A stretch of 64,000 nucleotides of DNA from Pseudobdellovibrionaceae bacterium (GTDB lineage Bacteria; Bdellovibrionota; Bdellovibrionia; Bdellovibrionales; Bdellovibrionaceae). The position numbers and the translations under genes were made by a program. The DNA lies in contig JAHBUW010000003.1 in NCBI GenBank assembly GCA_019637875.1, positions 62,001 through 126,000 of the forward strand, written 5' to 3'. Below the pieces are notes generated by a model. It ran no database searches. It had not been told where the DNA came from and worked only from the letters and a program-made list of their open reading frames with translations. Shown here piece by piece: positions 50,517 to 60,170 of this stretch. Position 1 is the stretch's first letter; every line of letters starts with the position of its first letter.

Positions 50517-51254
50517 TTACCTCTTGATTCCGAGTCCCAAAAGAACGAACGGACGAATCATCGACCACCAGCCCACGACGGGCTGAATCTTACTGCGCCG
50601 TCCTTCGCCCAGATGATCGTAACGGATCGTGACCGGAAGTTCTTTGATCTTCAGTTTCGCCGTCCGCACGGCATGATAATGAATGTAATATTCGAGTTCG
50701 TAACGATTCAACCACTCTTGATCGATATCGATGCGCGGGTTCTGCAGAAAGTCGATGCGGTACGCGCGCAGTCCGCAGGTCGCGTCCGTGAACCAACGTC
50801 CCAAAAGCACGCTCACGCCCAACGAAAAAACCGGGATCGCGAATTTGCGGAAAGTGGGAAGTCCCGGGCTTTTCCCCAGATCCAGGAAGCGGCTTCCCTG
50901 AACGTACTGGACCTCACCGTTTTGGACGGGACCGAAAATTTTCGGAAATTCCGCGGGGACCATTTTGCCGTTGGAAGAGCTGATCAACACCCACTCGCAG
51001 CCTTGCGTTGACGCGTGACGAATCCCCGTCCGGATCGCCGCGCCGATGCCTTGATTTTTGCCATGGCGTAGAACGGTGAATCCCAGTCTTTCCGCGACGG
51101 CGTCCGATCCGTCCGTCGAGCCGTCATCCACGACGACCATCTGCTCCAGCGGTAATGTCTGTCGGCACTCGTTCAGAAAACGCTCGATCTCTTCGCCTTG
51201 ATTGTAATTGGCGATGATGACCATACCTTTTTGCGTTTTCTGGGATGCGTTCAA
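50517..51254 (-). CDS. Family 2 glycosyltransferase
   Basis: This 245-residue enzyme has a GT-A fold: GMVIIANYNQGEEIERFL, MVVVDDGSTDGSDAVAERL, the GKNQGIGAAIRTGI loop, and CEWVLISSSNGKMVPAEFPKI where the usual DxD is SSN-like. TDATCGLRAYRIDFL and YELEYYIHYHAV are as in dolichol-phosphate-mannose-synthase-like enzymes. It would transfer a sugar from a nucleotide donor to a lipid carrier or similar acceptor. The TTG start at 51254 was chosen for its GGAG 6 nt upstream; it lies 20 nt after the TMTC-like gene. A start at 51326 would overlap that gene. Confidence 0.82.
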   Translation of the reverse strand: MNASQKTQKGMVIIANYNQGEEIERFLNECRQTLPLEQMVVVDDGSTDGSDAVAERLGFTVLRHGKNQGIGAAIRTGIRHASTQGCEWVLISSSNGKMVPAEFPKIFGPVQNGEVQYVQGSRFLDLGKSPGLPTFRKFAIPVFSLGVSVLLGRWFTDATCGLRAYRIDFLQNPRIDIDQEWLNRYELEYYIHYHAVRTAKLKIKELPVTIRYDHLGEGRRSKIQPVVGWWSMIRPFVLLGLGIKR

Positions 51255-51273
51255 AGAAGACTCCACGGTCGGC

Positions 51274-52971
51274 TTAAAGAGCGGACTGCAGACCGATGAG
51301 CGACGGATCGTTACCGAAAGTTTCAAGGCTCTCGTTCAAGATTTCACGCGCACGCGATTTGTTGCCCGTATTCAAGTGTAAGCGGATCAGCAGAGTCCGA
51401 ACAAAGAGATTTTTACCTTGAGCCGCCTGATCCGCTTGCTCGGCGTACGGGATCGCCTCGGTCAGGCGACCGCGCGCGAACATGAACTCCGCGTAATACC
51501 GGCGGGCGTTGACTCCGGCGAAGTCGGCCTCGATGGCGCGTTTGTACAAGCTCTCGGACAGCTGCTCTTCGCCGCGCGAAACCCCGACCAAAGCCCGATT
51601 GATCAGGCAGTAAGAATAGCGCGGTTCGATCGCCAAACACGCATCCAGGATCTGGGCCGCGCGGTCCCACTCGGACCGGTGCATGTAGTTGAGCGCGGCG
51701 TTGTTGTGCGCCCGGACCGAGTCCGGATTCTTCGCGATCGTGTCTTCCCACAGATTCACGTTACTGGACCAGGTCACGTTGCGGGCCATCGTCCATCCCG
51801 CGTAGCCCACGATCACCAGCACCACGAAGGCCCGTCCCGCGACGCCCTTCTGGCGCAGCCAGTGGATGAGCGGGAACGAAAGCCCCGCGAACCCCAGGTA
51901 AGCCAAAAACGCGCGGTGATCGTTGACCGGCTCGGCCAGAACCAAAATCGAAGACGCGGGGGAGATCGCGCCGAAAAACCAGAAAAGGCAAAGCGCCAAC
52001 AAGGGCGCGCGGCGAATGTAGAAGATCGCGACCGTCAGCAGGATCAAGTTCGCCGCGACCGACAGAATGACGCTCGTATCTCGCCACGAAGTCGCGAAAC
52101 CGAACTGCAGATTGTCCGCGTTCAAATCGTAGGACACGAAGTACATCGCCATGTAGCGCAGGTAAGCGCGGAACTGGGTCGCGAAATAGATCCAACGATC
52201 CATTGAGCCGCGCGCCAAGTCCGAAGTCGGCTCGAACATCGAGACGATCAAGGCGAGCGCCAAGGCCCCGCTGACCACGTAGCCCAAATAAACGCCGAGA
52301 TCGCGCCAGCCGAACCGCAAACGCCCTTCGCGGTAACGAAGGTAGATCTCGATCAACGGAATCATTCCCAAGATCGTGATGCCTTCCTCTTTCGACATCA
52401 TCGCGAAGAAAACCCCGACGACCGAAATGACCCAACGCCACCACCGCCCGTCCTCACGGAAACGCAAGTACTGGTACAAACTGAAGGCGACGAACATCCC
52501 CGCCATGAGCGTCGAGGTCGCGGCGATGTAAGAGACGACCTGCGTATGGACCGGATTGACCAGGAAGAAAAGCCCCCCCAGAAGAATCACGGCCGCGGGA
52601 AGCTCCGGCAAAAGCCTGCGCCAGATCAGGGTGAAGAAGGTCGCGACGAACGAGAAAAACAGGATTTTGAAAGCGTGGAAGGGCCAGGTTTCCCCCTGAC
52701 CGAGCTGCCAGCTGGTCCAGGTGTACATGGCCTGCATCGGCCGGTAACCCCAGTTGTCGGGACTCGACGAGTAGTAGCGCGCCGACGTCCACAGCTTAAA
52801 GAAATTCGCGGGATTCTGGATCGCATCGTTGGACTGCACCGTGTGCGCGTCGTCCAGAATGAAAGGCCCTTGCAACGAGGGCAGATAACATAAAAACGAA
52901 AGCCCGAGCGCGCAGAGCCAGAGCTTCAAGTTAAAGCGGGTGAGGTCCGGGGTGGTGAAACGGAAGCTCAT
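51274..52971 (-). CDS. Multispanning TMTC-like membrane protein with TPR domain (putative GT-C glycosyltransferase)
   Basis: A 565-residue integral protein. About ten transmembrane helices occupy residues 15-400. The first loop carries GPFILDDAHTVQSND, where the ILDD pair occupies the place of the GT-C acidic motif, and YRPMQAMYTW. SMSKEEGITILG-like and EPVNDHRAFLAYLG loops follow. Residues 410-565 form about four TPRs (SVRAHNNAALNYMHRSEWDR, YSYCLINRALVGVSRGEEQL). This plan matches TMTC/DUF1736 protein O-mannosyltransferase relatives. With the adjoining GT2 and acetyltransferase genes it suggests a surface glycosylation path. The ATG overlaps the acetyltransferase stop by 4 nt. Confidence 0.8.
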   Translation of the reverse strand: MSFRFTTPDLTRFNLKLWLCALGLSFLCYLPSLQGPFILDDAHTVQSNDAIQNPANFFKLWTSARYYSSSPDNWGYRPMQAMYTWTSWQLGQGETWPFHAFKILFFSFVATFFTLIWRRLLPELPAAVILLGGLFFLVNPVHTQVVSYIAATSTLMAGMFVAFSLYQYLRFREDGRWWRWVISVVGVFFAMMSKEEGITILGMIPLIEIYLRYREGRLRFGWRDLGVYLGYVVSGALALALIVSMFEPTSDLARGSMDRWIYFATQFRAYLRYMAMYFVSYDLNADNLQFGFATSWRDTSVILSVAANLILLTVAIFYIRRAPLLALCLFWFFGAISPASSILVLAEPVNDHRAFLAYLGFAGLSFPLIHWLRQKGVAGRAFVVLVIVGYAGWTMARNVTWSSNVNLWEDTIAKNPDSVRAHNNAALNYMHRSEWDRAAQILDACLAIEPRYSYCLINRALVGVSRGEEQLSESLYKRAIEADFAGVNARRYYAEFMFARGRLTEAIPYAEQADQAAQGKNLFVRTLLIRLHLNTGNKSRAREILNESLETFGNDPSLIGLQSAL

Positions 52972-53570
52972 GAAGCGCGTTTTTCGAGTCCCCGGACTTT
53001 CTCCTGGGCGATCTGTAAGACTTTGGGGTTCAGGTGTTTATGACAGCAAGGACGGATCAGCTCATCCACCCATGAAATCAAAGGCAAAGTCGTTTCGCCG
53101 CACGCGCAGATGCGGTGGGTTTGCTCGGCGGGAACGCCGGTCACCAAACAAAATGGCGGAACGTCCTTCGTCACGACGGCGCCCGCGCCGATCATGGCGA
53201 ACGCGCCGATACGGATTCCGCAGCGGATGATCGCGCCCGCCCCGATGGACGAACCGTCGTCCAAAAAAGTCGAAGTGATTTCCCAGTTGTCGCGGCCCAC
53301 GCGTGGATGCTGGTCGTTCGTAAATACGACCCCGGGACCGACGAAGCACCAACTGCCGACTTCGACGCCCTTGTAGATGTTCACGCCGTTCTGCACACGG
53401 GTACCGGCGCCGACGATCACGTCCGCATCGATGTAAACATCTTTACCAATCGAGACGGAGTGTCCCAGGCGAGCGCCTTGGCGAACATGTGCCAAATGCC
53501 ACACTTTGACTTCGTCCTCAAGGATCGCGCCCTCTTCCACGAATGCAGATGCATGTACGAATTTGGCCAC
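52968..53570 (-). CDS. Left-handed beta-helix acetyltransferase (sugar N-acetyltransferase-like)
   Basis: A 200-residue hexapeptide-repeat protein: VHASAFVEEGAILEDEVKVW, HSVSIGKDVYIDADVIVGAG, SIGAGAIIRCGIRIGAFAMI and GAGAVVTKDVPPFCLVTGVP. The repeat I-G-x-x-x and the loop FTNDQHPRVGRDNWEIT resemble WbpD/WlbB-type UDP-amino-sugar N-acetyltransferases. A Cys-x-Cys near ICACGETTLP and CCHKH at the C-terminus are unusual and might bind zinc. The GTG at 53570 follows AGGAGG by 5 nt. It leads the four-gene minus-strand run acetyltransferase, TMTC-like, GT2, TPR lipoprotein. Confidence 0.85.
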   Translation of the reverse strand: MAKFVHASAFVEEGAILEDEVKVWHLAHVRQGARLGHSVSIGKDVYIDADVIVGAGTRVQNGVNIYKGVEVGSWCFVGPGVVFTNDQHPRVGRDNWEITSTFLDDGSSIGAGAIIRCGIRIGAFAMIGAGAVVTKDVPPFCLVTGVPAEQTHRICACGETTLPLISWVDELIRPCCHKHLNPKVLQIAQEKVRGLEKRAS

Positions 53571-53784
53571 GAAGCCTCCTGTTACGACATATCCCGTATG
53601 ATTCAATTTTGCCGGGCGTGACTCGTAATTCACAAGGCCAGTTGCCCTCGCCCTAGGCGGCGGCCCAGTGGGAAGCGCCGAAATTCCGAGCGTAAATCCA
53701 ATCTTAGCTTCGGGTAGGACCTAGGACTGAATTTTGATTGGGGGATACTCAAAACCCATTTGTATTTTCTATTCTGAATTCCAC

Positions 53785-55368
53785 ATGACCCGGATGGCGG
53801 CTTGGCTTGGGAGTTTCGTCCCGGCCTTTATTTTGTTTTTTCATTTGTCGGCGCAGGCCGTGACCGAGGACACGCGAAGCATTCGCGTTTCGGTCCCGCG
53901 CTCCTCGGCCGACAAATCTTACGACGTCGAATTCTCGACCACCCGTGAGTTCACCGACGGCACCATCGTCCTCAAGAAAACCGGTAAATCGCCTTTTTAC
54001 CTCGTGCTGGAGCCCGGCGTGTACTACATGCGCTGGCGCGAAGAGAAAACCTCCGGCGCCCCGGGGACGTGGCTTTCGCAAGGGGTCTTCTACCGCAAAC
54101 ACCCGGCCCCCCGCTTCACCGGTTTGAAGTCCTCGTACACCGGCGGTCCCGTCCAAGTGCGGTGGGAGGCGGTCCCCGGCGTGACGTGGTACCTGATCGA
54201 TCTCGAAGGCCCCGGCGTGAAACTGAAAAACTACGTGCGGGCGCAAGAGATCGTCATGGAAACCCCGGCCGAGGGTAAGTACACGGTGCGGGTCTCGAGC
54301 GCGATCTCGGAACAGTTCCCGCCCGACGCCACCGAAATGTCCGAAGACCGGGTGAAAGCTTTCGTCGGCACGACATCGAAAGACAGCACCTTCTTCGTCG
54401 GCGCCGCGGCCGAGGTCCACCGCCGCGCGATCAACCAGACTTTTCCTTTGGGACGCATCCCCTTCTCGAAAACGCCTTACACGTTTTCGTGGGAGCCGGT
54501 CCCGAAAGGCCGGAGCTATAAAGTCACCTTGTACCAGCAAAAGGACGGCGACTCGTTGATGATCAGCGAGTCCCCGAATGTGACCGCCGCCTTCAGCCAA
54601 CAGATCGCGGGGGTTTTGAGCGCGGGGGACTACCGCTGGACGGTCGAAACCCAAACCGACGACGCGATCTACTTCGGCGAATCCTCATTCACCGTCGAAG
54701 ACCCCAAAACCTTCGTGAACGGAACGCAGTTCGCGGTGCACTTGCGCTCGGGACGTTTCAACTACTCGACGTCGCTGGTCGGCGCCGAAACCGCCTTCGG
54801 CTCGAACATCAACGGCTTCGACGTCACCTACGCCTACGCGCCGTCGGAATCACGCACTTACGAAATCGCCTATTCGTCGGATTCGATCATCCTGCGGGGT
54901 TATCTTTCGAACTTCGAACGCATCACGCTTCAGCAAAAACGCATCGGCAAAATCACCAACGAATCGCACTACAGCCTGAACTGGGGTTACCAGTACGACT
55001 CGAGCTTCGAATTTCTGGCGCGGACCAACGCCGAATTCGAAACCGGAAACTCGAAACGCCACGCGATCTCGTTTGGCGGCGAGTACGGAATGCAACTGAA
55101 TCCGAAAACGGTCCTCGCCTTCGAAGGCGAACTGCAACTGACGTTCATGACCCAGGGTGGAGCGCTCAGCTCCAACACGATGGGCGCAACCATGGGCGGT
55201 TATGATTTCGGGATCAAAGCGGTTTATCTGATCGATCACCCGCTCGCGCTGTCCTTGGGCGTGCACTATATGCAGGACGCCTACGGCTACACCGCCGGGA
55301 ACAACCAGGACGTGAGCATCAAACACAGCCGCCTGCTCGGCAAAGTCGGCTTCGTTTACGTGTTCTGA
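53785..55368 (+). CDS. Outer-membrane protein with N-terminal beta-sandwich domains
   Basis: A 527-residue exported protein (signal LGSFVPAFILFFHLSAQAV). Residues about 30-330 look like repeated fibronectin-III-like beta-sandwiches (VQVRWEAVPGVTWYLIDLEG, PYTFSWEPVPKGRSYKVTLY, GDYRWTVETQTDDAIYFGES). The last 200 residues alternate as membrane strands with aromatic caps and end KVGFVYVF, a beta-barrel C-terminus. FNIII-plus-barrel proteins occur in predatory and gliding bacteria, but no specific function is evident. TATTCT ends 9 nt before the ATG; no ribosome site is present. Confidence 0.72.
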   Translation: MTRMAAWLGSFVPAFILFFHLSAQAVTEDTRSIRVSVPRSSADKSYDVEFSTTREFTDGTIVLKKTGKSPFYLVLEPGVYYMRWREEKTSGAPGTWLSQGVFYRKHPAPRFTGLKSSYTGGPVQVRWEAVPGVTWYLIDLEGPGVKLKNYVRAQEIVMETPAEGKYTVRVSSAISEQFPPDATEMSEDRVKAFVGTTSKDSTFFVGAAAEVHRRAINQTFPLGRIPFSKTPYTFSWEPVPKGRSYKVTLYQQKDGDSLMISESPNVTAAFSQQIAGVLSAGDYRWTVETQTDDAIYFGESSFTVEDPKTFVNGTQFAVHLRSGRFNYSTSLVGAETAFGSNINGFDVTYAYAPSESRTYEIAYSSDSIILRGYLSNFERITLQQKRIGKITNESHYSLNWGYQYDSSFEFLARTNAEFETGNSKRHAISFGGEYGMQLNPKTVLAFEGELQLTFMTQGGALSSNTMGATMGGYDFGIKAVYLIDHPLALSLGVHYMQDAYGYTAGNNQDVSIKHSRLLGKVGFVYVF

Positions 55369-55486
55369 ACACGGACACATTTTGAGACAGGGTTTCCGCG
55401 ATTCGAGACAAGCCAAGCAACCCTCTGTGAAAAATCCGTAGCCTCCCCTATCATCAAATCTCTTGGTCTCGGGGAAGGGGAAAGAC

Positions 55487-57070
55487 GTGAAACGCAGATT
55501 ATCGTCCGCGAATGCTCGGTATCTGTTGGTACCCACCCTCCTTCTGACCTGCCTGATCCCGTTTCAAAACTGCGCGGAAGTCAGCTTCGAGCAGGATTCC
55601 GCCTCGCTTCAATCCTCACTGGAAGTCGGCCCAGAAGAAGACCATATTCCCGTTGTCCCGGAGATCGTCGCTACGCCAACGCCGAAGCCGGTGACGCCCG
55701 TTCCAACGCCGACGCCAAAGCCGCCGAGCGGTCCGTTTGCCTGGAAGACGGGGGCATATGGCGCTTGCGGGGCCGCTTGCGGAAAGGGCCTCCAATTCCG
55801 CAATGTCGAATGCCGGGATGAGTCGACTAACCTGCAGGTCGCGGAAACCTACTGCGCTGGCATCGCGAAGCCCGCAGCCCAACTTGCTTGCCAGGTGGCG
55901 AACCCCAGCTGCAAGACATGGATCCGCAGCGCGGCCGACTTCATAAACCTGAAGGCCGGTCCCGGCGAATACGCCTGCGTCGAGGACGACATCGACTTCA
56001 AAGGCGCCGTCGTCGACGGGCGTTTCGCCACGAATCTTTCGAATCAAACCGTCGACGGCTGCGGGCACACGCTCAAGAACCTCGCGTTCCGTACGCGCGG
56101 GTTGTTCGGCGCGATCACCTCGACGACGATCCGACGGCTCACGGTGGTCGACGCCGACGTGAACGTCACGGCGAGCCCGTCCTTCTCTGAAGCCGCGCAT
56201 TTCGGCACGATCGCCAACACGATCGCCGAGTCGTCACTGGTCGAGGACGTCGAAGTCCGCACGTCGCGAAAATTCCAGGTCAAGATGAACGGCTTCGCGA
56301 CGTGGTGTGCGGGCATCGTCGGCATCGCATCGGGCGGAACCTTCCGGCGGATCAAGTTCCAAGCGGGCGAAGTGGACTTGCAGTGTTATTTCGCCGGTGG
56401 TTTCGCCGGCCGCATTTTCCCGGTCAACTCGTCCGTGAAAGCTTCAGAGATCGGGCTGTCATGGACCCGCCTCTCCTATCTCGGCAGCGGCCACAGCGTA
56501 TCCGGCGTCGGCATGGTCGACGGAGTTTTCGGCGGATTCGTCGGCCGTTTCTTCGGCTATCACCCCGCCACCGACGAACTGCGATCGATCCAGGTTCACG
56601 GGAACGTCCAAATCACCGGCGTCGCCGGCTCGGTCGGCGGGGTCATTGGACAGATCTTTCAGACGGTGATCGAGCACCCGCCTTTACTCCAATCGCTCTC
56701 CTACACGGGAACCATCGAACGTCGGCAGTCCTTCTCTTGCGTCGGGCAGAACCCCGGCGTCGGCGGTCTTCTAGGTCATTTCTTTCCGAAGACCGGTACG
56801 AATGTCCCGGTGGTGATCCGGCAGTCGTCGTTCACAGGCACCCTCCGCATTCACGAATGCGATCCTCCCATCGGACACTCGGCGCTGACCGCCCAGGGAT
56901 TCAAGATGAACGCGGGCCTTGGGATCGGCAGCGCGCGCGATCACGAGGACATGATTCAGCTGAAGGATTTCAACTCGGTCGGAAACGTCCTGGTAGAGGT
57001 CCCTGGACGAGGCGTGACGACCACGTCCTCGGTCCCCCGCTACCCGGTGATCTGGAAAGTCGGTCCGTAA
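55487..57070 (+). CDS. FQNC lipoprotein with thrombospondin-1-like and repeat-rich beta-helix region
   Basis: A 527-residue surface lipoprotein. The signal ARYLLVPTLLLTCLIPFQNC uses the FQNC lipobox. A Pro/Thr linker (about 55-85, TPTPKPVTPVPTPTPKP) leads to a TSP1-like domain of about 60 residues (AWKTGAYGACGAACGKGLQF, then RNVECRDES and further Cys). The rest is beta-rich, with Gly-rich turns such as FGGFVGRFFG and GGVIGQIF that recall GLUG or beta-helix proteins. The GTG at 55487 has a GGGGAAGGGGA ribosome site. TSP1 domains are rare in bacteria and usually bind glycans or proteins, so adhesion to other cells is plausible. Confidence 0.75.
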   Translation: MKRRLSSANARYLLVPTLLLTCLIPFQNCAEVSFEQDSASLQSSLEVGPEEDHIPVVPEIVATPTPKPVTPVPTPTPKPPSGPFAWKTGAYGACGAACGKGLQFRNVECRDESTNLQVAETYCAGIAKPAAQLACQVANPSCKTWIRSAADFINLKAGPGEYACVEDDIDFKGAVVDGRFATNLSNQTVDGCGHTLKNLAFRTRGLFGAITSTTIRRLTVVDADVNVTASPSFSEAAHFGTIANTIAESSLVEDVEVRTSRKFQVKMNGFATWCAGIVGIASGGTFRRIKFQAGEVDLQCYFAGGFAGRIFPVNSSVKASEIGLSWTRLSYLGSGHSVSGVGMVDGVFGGFVGRFFGYHPATDELRSIQVHGNVQITGVAGSVGGVIGQIFQTVIEHPPLLQSLSYTGTIERRQSFSCVGQNPGVGGLLGHFFPKTGTNVPVVIRQSSFTGTLRIHECDPPIGHSALTAQGFKMNAGLGIGSARDHEDMIQLKDFNSVGNVLVEVPGRGVTTTSSVPRYPVIWKVGP

Positions 57071-57077
57071 GCTTCGC

Positions 57078-58730
57078 CTACAGCCAGAGCGATTTGACGT
57101 TGCGTTCGCGGGCCACCGCGATCGCGTCTTCGTAGCCCGCGTCCACGTGGCGGAAGATGCCCATCGCGGGATCCGCCGTCAGCACGCGCTCCAAACGTCG
57201 TGCGGCCGCGTCGGTGCCGTCCGCGACGATGACCTGACCCGCATGCTGCGAATAGCCCATCCCCACGCCGCCGCCGTGATGGAGCGAAACCCAGCTCGCG
57301 CCGCAAGCGGTGTTCACCATCGCGTTCAAGAGCGGCCAGTCGCTGACCGCATCCGAACCGTCTTTCATCGCTTCGGTTTCGCGGTTGGGCGACGCCACGC
57401 TACCGCAGTCCAAGTGATCGCGGCCGATGACGATCGGCGCGCGCACTCGGCCCGACTTTACGAGTGAGTTGAAAAGCAGTCCCGCTTTCGCGCGCTCGCC
57501 GTACTCCAACCAGCAGATCCGCGCCGGCAGGCCCTGGAACTTGATCCGCGCTTGGGCCATATCCAGCCAGTGGTGCAGATCACGTTTACCGGGGAAAAGC
57601 TCGCGAAGCGCGTCGTCGGTGACCTGGATATCCTTCGGATCACCCGACAGCGCGACCCAACGGAAAGGACCGCTGCCGCGACAGAAAAGCGGACGGATGT
57701 ACGCGGGCACGAAACCCGGGAAATCGAACGCGTCCTTCACGCCGTGCTCCAGCGCGCGGGCGCGCAGGTTGTTGCCGTAATCGAAAACGATCGCGCCCCG
57801 TTTTTTCAGCTCCAGCATGCCGCGCACGTGCTTCGCCATGCTGTCGTAGGTTTTTTCCAAGTAGGCTTTTTGATCGCGTTTGCGGAACTCCGCCGCGCTT
57901 TCCACCGAGTAGCCTTCGGGGATGTAACCCACGAGCGGATCGTGCGCCGAAGTCTGATCGGTCACGAGCTCGGGAACCAGGCCCTTCTCCATCAACTCCC
58001 AGATGACGGTGGCGGCGTTTCCCTGCAGCGCGATCGAGCGCGCCTGTCCTTCGGCTTTGTACTTCGCGACTTTCGCGAGCGCGTCGTCGAGATCCTTCGC
58101 GACCTCGTCGACGTATTTCGTTTCGAGGCGTTTCTGAATGCGCGTGGGATCGACTTCCACCGCCAACACGACGGCACCGGCGAAAACGCCCGCGAGCGGC
58201 TGCGCGCCGCCCATGCCGCCCAGGCCCGCGGTGTAGATCAGCTTTCCGCGCAGCGAACCGCCGAAGTGCTGACGGGCCGCCTCGTTGAAAGTTTCGTAAG
58301 TGCCTTGGATGATGCCTTGGGTGCCGATGTAGATCCACGAGCCCGCGGTCATCTGCCCGTACATCATCAGACCTTTGCGATCGAGTTCGTTGAAGTGCTC
58401 CCAGTTCGCCCAGTGCGGAACCAGATTCGAATTCGCGAGCAGCACCCGGGGCGCGTCCATGTGGGTGCGCACGATGCCGATCGGCTTCCCGCTTTGCACG
58501 AGAAGAGTCTCGTCATCGGCGAGCGTTTTCAGCGCGTTCAAAATTTTGTCGAAGGATTCCCAGTTGCGGGCGGCTTTCCCGATCCCCCCGTACACGACGA
58601 GGTCTTCGGGTCTTTCGGCGACGGCGGGATCCAGATTGTTCTGGATCATGCGGTAGACCGCTTCTTGAACCCAGCCTTTACAGCTGAGGTTGGTACCGGT
58701 GGGGGATTTGACGACTCGGGGTTCCGACAT
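57078..58730 (-). CDS. hutU: Urocanate hydratase
   Basis: Second enzyme of histidine breakdown, adding water to urocanate with tightly bound NAD. The 550-residue protein has [102 protein letters not shown] and [20 protein letters not shown]-like [19 protein letters not shown]. The length is typical. It stands alone here, with hutI 20 kb away. GGAGAG precedes the ATG. Confidence 0.97.
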   Translation of the reverse strand: MSEPRVVKSPTGTNLSCKGWVQEAVYRMIQNNLDPAVAERPEDLVVYGGIGKAARNWESFDKILNALKTLADDETLLVQSGKPIGIVRTHMDAPRVLLANSNLVPHWANWEHFNELDRKGLMMYGQMTAGSWIYIGTQGIIQGTYETFNEAARQHFGGSLRGKLIYTAGLGGMGGAQPLAGVFAGAVVLAVEVDPTRIQKRLETKYVDEVAKDLDDALAKVAKYKAEGQARSIALQGNAATVIWELMEKGLVPELVTDQTSAHDPLVGYIPEGYSVESAAEFRKRDQKAYLEKTYDSMAKHVRGMLELKKRGAIVFDYGNNLRARALEHGVKDAFDFPGFVPAYIRPLFCRGSGPFRWVALSGDPKDIQVTDDALRELFPGKRDLHHWLDMAQARIKFQGLPARICWLEYGERAKAGLLFNSLVKSGRVRAPIVIGRDHLDCGSVASPNRETEAMKDGSDAVSDWPLLNAMVNTACGASWVSLHHGGGVGMGYSQHAGQVIVADGTDAAARRLERVLTADPAMGIFRHVDAGYEDAIAVARERNVKSLWL

Positions 58731-58794
58731 AGCACTCTCCGCAGATAAGAGGCGCTATGATTAGGACGGCAGGCGATTTTGTCAATCGCGAGGC

Positions 58795-58878
58795 TTAGTA
58801 GAAGCTATAGAACGCCCAGATAAAGACGAATCCGGAAAGTCCGACCCCGAAGGCCAAGCGATAAAAATGTTGCACCAT
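58795..58878 (-). CDS. 27-residue single-helix membrane peptide
   Basis: A very short frame starting MVQHFYRLAFGVGLSGFVFI and ending WAFYSFY. It is one transmembrane helix with aromatic ends. GGAGG lies 7 nt before the ATG, and a perfect TTGACA is about 60 nt further upstream, though no good -10 box at 17 nt was found. Such tiny proteins often stabilise a larger membrane complex (as CydX or KdpF do), but no such partner adjoins it. It lies alone between hutU and the flippase gene. Confidence 0.5.
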   Translation of the reverse strand: MVQHFYRLAFGVGLSGFVFIWAFYSFY

Positions 58879-58959
58879 GACCAGTCCTCCGCACTCCCGG
58901 CCTCGAAAAGCCAAGGGATGCCGTTTTAGGCACCGGGATTGTCAAAAACTTGAACAATC

Positions 58960-58978
58960 ATCCCTCCTCAAGAGGGAT
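58960..58978. terminator. Short hairpin after the flippase gene
   Basis: ATCCCTC, CTCAA, GAGGGAT: a 7-bp stem 35 nt past the flippase stop. On the minus strand it is followed by GATTGTT rather than a clean T-run, so it is a weak terminator at most. Confidence 0.4.
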
Positions 58979-59013
58979 TTCGGTCCCGGTGCGACCTTCA
59001 CGGAGAGTGAATT

Positions 59014-60162
59014 TCAAAAGCCGGGCCGTACGCCTCGCGTCAGTTTCGGGCGCAGGAAAAGGCCGCCCATCAGCAAAGCGTCGGTCACCAACACGCCCAG
59101 ATAGAAATTCTCGAGGGACGGCGTGAGCGCCCAGGCGAGCGCGAACTGCGCGCTCCAAAGACCGACGACGCTCGCCGCGAGCTTCCACTCGCCACGACTG
59201 ACTTCCGTTTGCGTGACCAGAAACAAAAACGTCAGCGTCGAGATATGCAAAACGCCCAAAGCCACCCAGTGCGCGGGCGCGATGCGCGCGGGAAAGAAAA
59301 ACCAAGCGCCCAACGCGATGAGCGCACCGACCCCGACGACCGGCAAAAAGCGCGCGGGCTGCGTCCGTCCGCCGCCGGCCTGCACTTGTTTGGAAATCAA
59401 CAGCTGCGCGAAGATCAGAATCAAAAAGAAGAAAGCTTTGTAAACCAAAGCCACGCTACCGAAGCGTCCCAGATCCTCGGGCCCCAAGAGATGCCCGGCC
59501 GCCAGCAGATCGAATTGCGGAGCCGCCGCGGTGACGATCGCCAAGAGCAGGCTCGTCGCGAAGACCTCTTTGCGGATGGGGCTCGCCACGTGTTTGGCGT
59601 CCGCGTCCTCGCGGTCCACCAGAAACGCGATCCAAAGTCCCGCCGGCACGCCCCAGACGACGCCCGCGTAGACCGCATCGCGCAGCTGCTCCGGGGGCGC
59701 GCCGATCCACCACATCACCGCCGGAATGCCGAGCTTCACGACGGCCGCGACCGCGAGCACCACCGAAATCAGGATGAGCCGACCGCGCGCGAGCGCCCGT
59801 CCGAACACGATCCCCTGCAGGCAAGCCCAGAACCAGCCGATCGCCGTCACGCCGACCCAGGCCTGCATCGACTGCGCGAAACCCGCGAGGGCGACCGTCA
59901 AAAGTAAAATCGGGATCGCCAACCGCGGGCGGAACAAGCGTCGGAACAGGGGCTGCGCGGGACCGTCCAGCGTCGCGAGCGCCTGCACCCAGGTGGCCAC
60001 GAGCAGCGTCAGCGCGAACTGCGCGAACCACACCGACCACGCGCCGAAGTCCTCCAGACTTAAGATCTGGCGCGCGAGCAGCTGGTAAACGTAGTGAAGC
60101 GCGCCGACCCCGGCTTGGATCACGACGAAGATGAAGGACGGGCTCAGCAGCTTCTTCAACAC
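59014..60162 (-). CDS. MOP-superfamily (Wzx/MATE-like) membrane exporter
   Basis: A 382-residue integral membrane protein with about ten to twelve helices. The start FIFVVIQAGVGALHYVYQLLARQILSLEDFGAWS is typical of polysaccharide-flippase (PST) proteins: a helix pair, then a LxxxxFGxW motif. The mid part VTAAAPQFDLLAAGHLLGPEDLGRF shows the second repeat. At about 380 residues it is shorter than usual (about 420-480). The GTG at 60162 follows GAGG and lies 8 nt after the TIGR02147-type regulator, so both are probably one transcript. Confidence 0.75.
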   Translation of the reverse strand: MLKKLLSPSFIFVVIQAGVGALHYVYQLLARQILSLEDFGAWSVWFAQFALTLLVATWVQALATLDGPAQPLFRRLFRPRLAIPILLLTVALAGFAQSMQAWVGVTAIGWFWACLQGIVFGRALARGRLILISVVLAVAAVVKLGIPAVMWWIGAPPEQLRDAVYAGVVWGVPAGLWIAFLVDREDADAKHVASPIRKEVFATSLLLAIVTAAAPQFDLLAAGHLLGPEDLGRFGSVALVYKAFFFLILIFAQLLISKQVQAGGGRTQPARFLPVVGVGALIALGAWFFFPARIAPAHWVALGVLHISTLTFLFLVTQTEVSRGEWKLAASVVGLWSAQFALAWALTPSLENFYLGVLVTDALLMGGLFLRPKLTRGVRPGF

Positions 60163-60170
60163 GGAAGACC

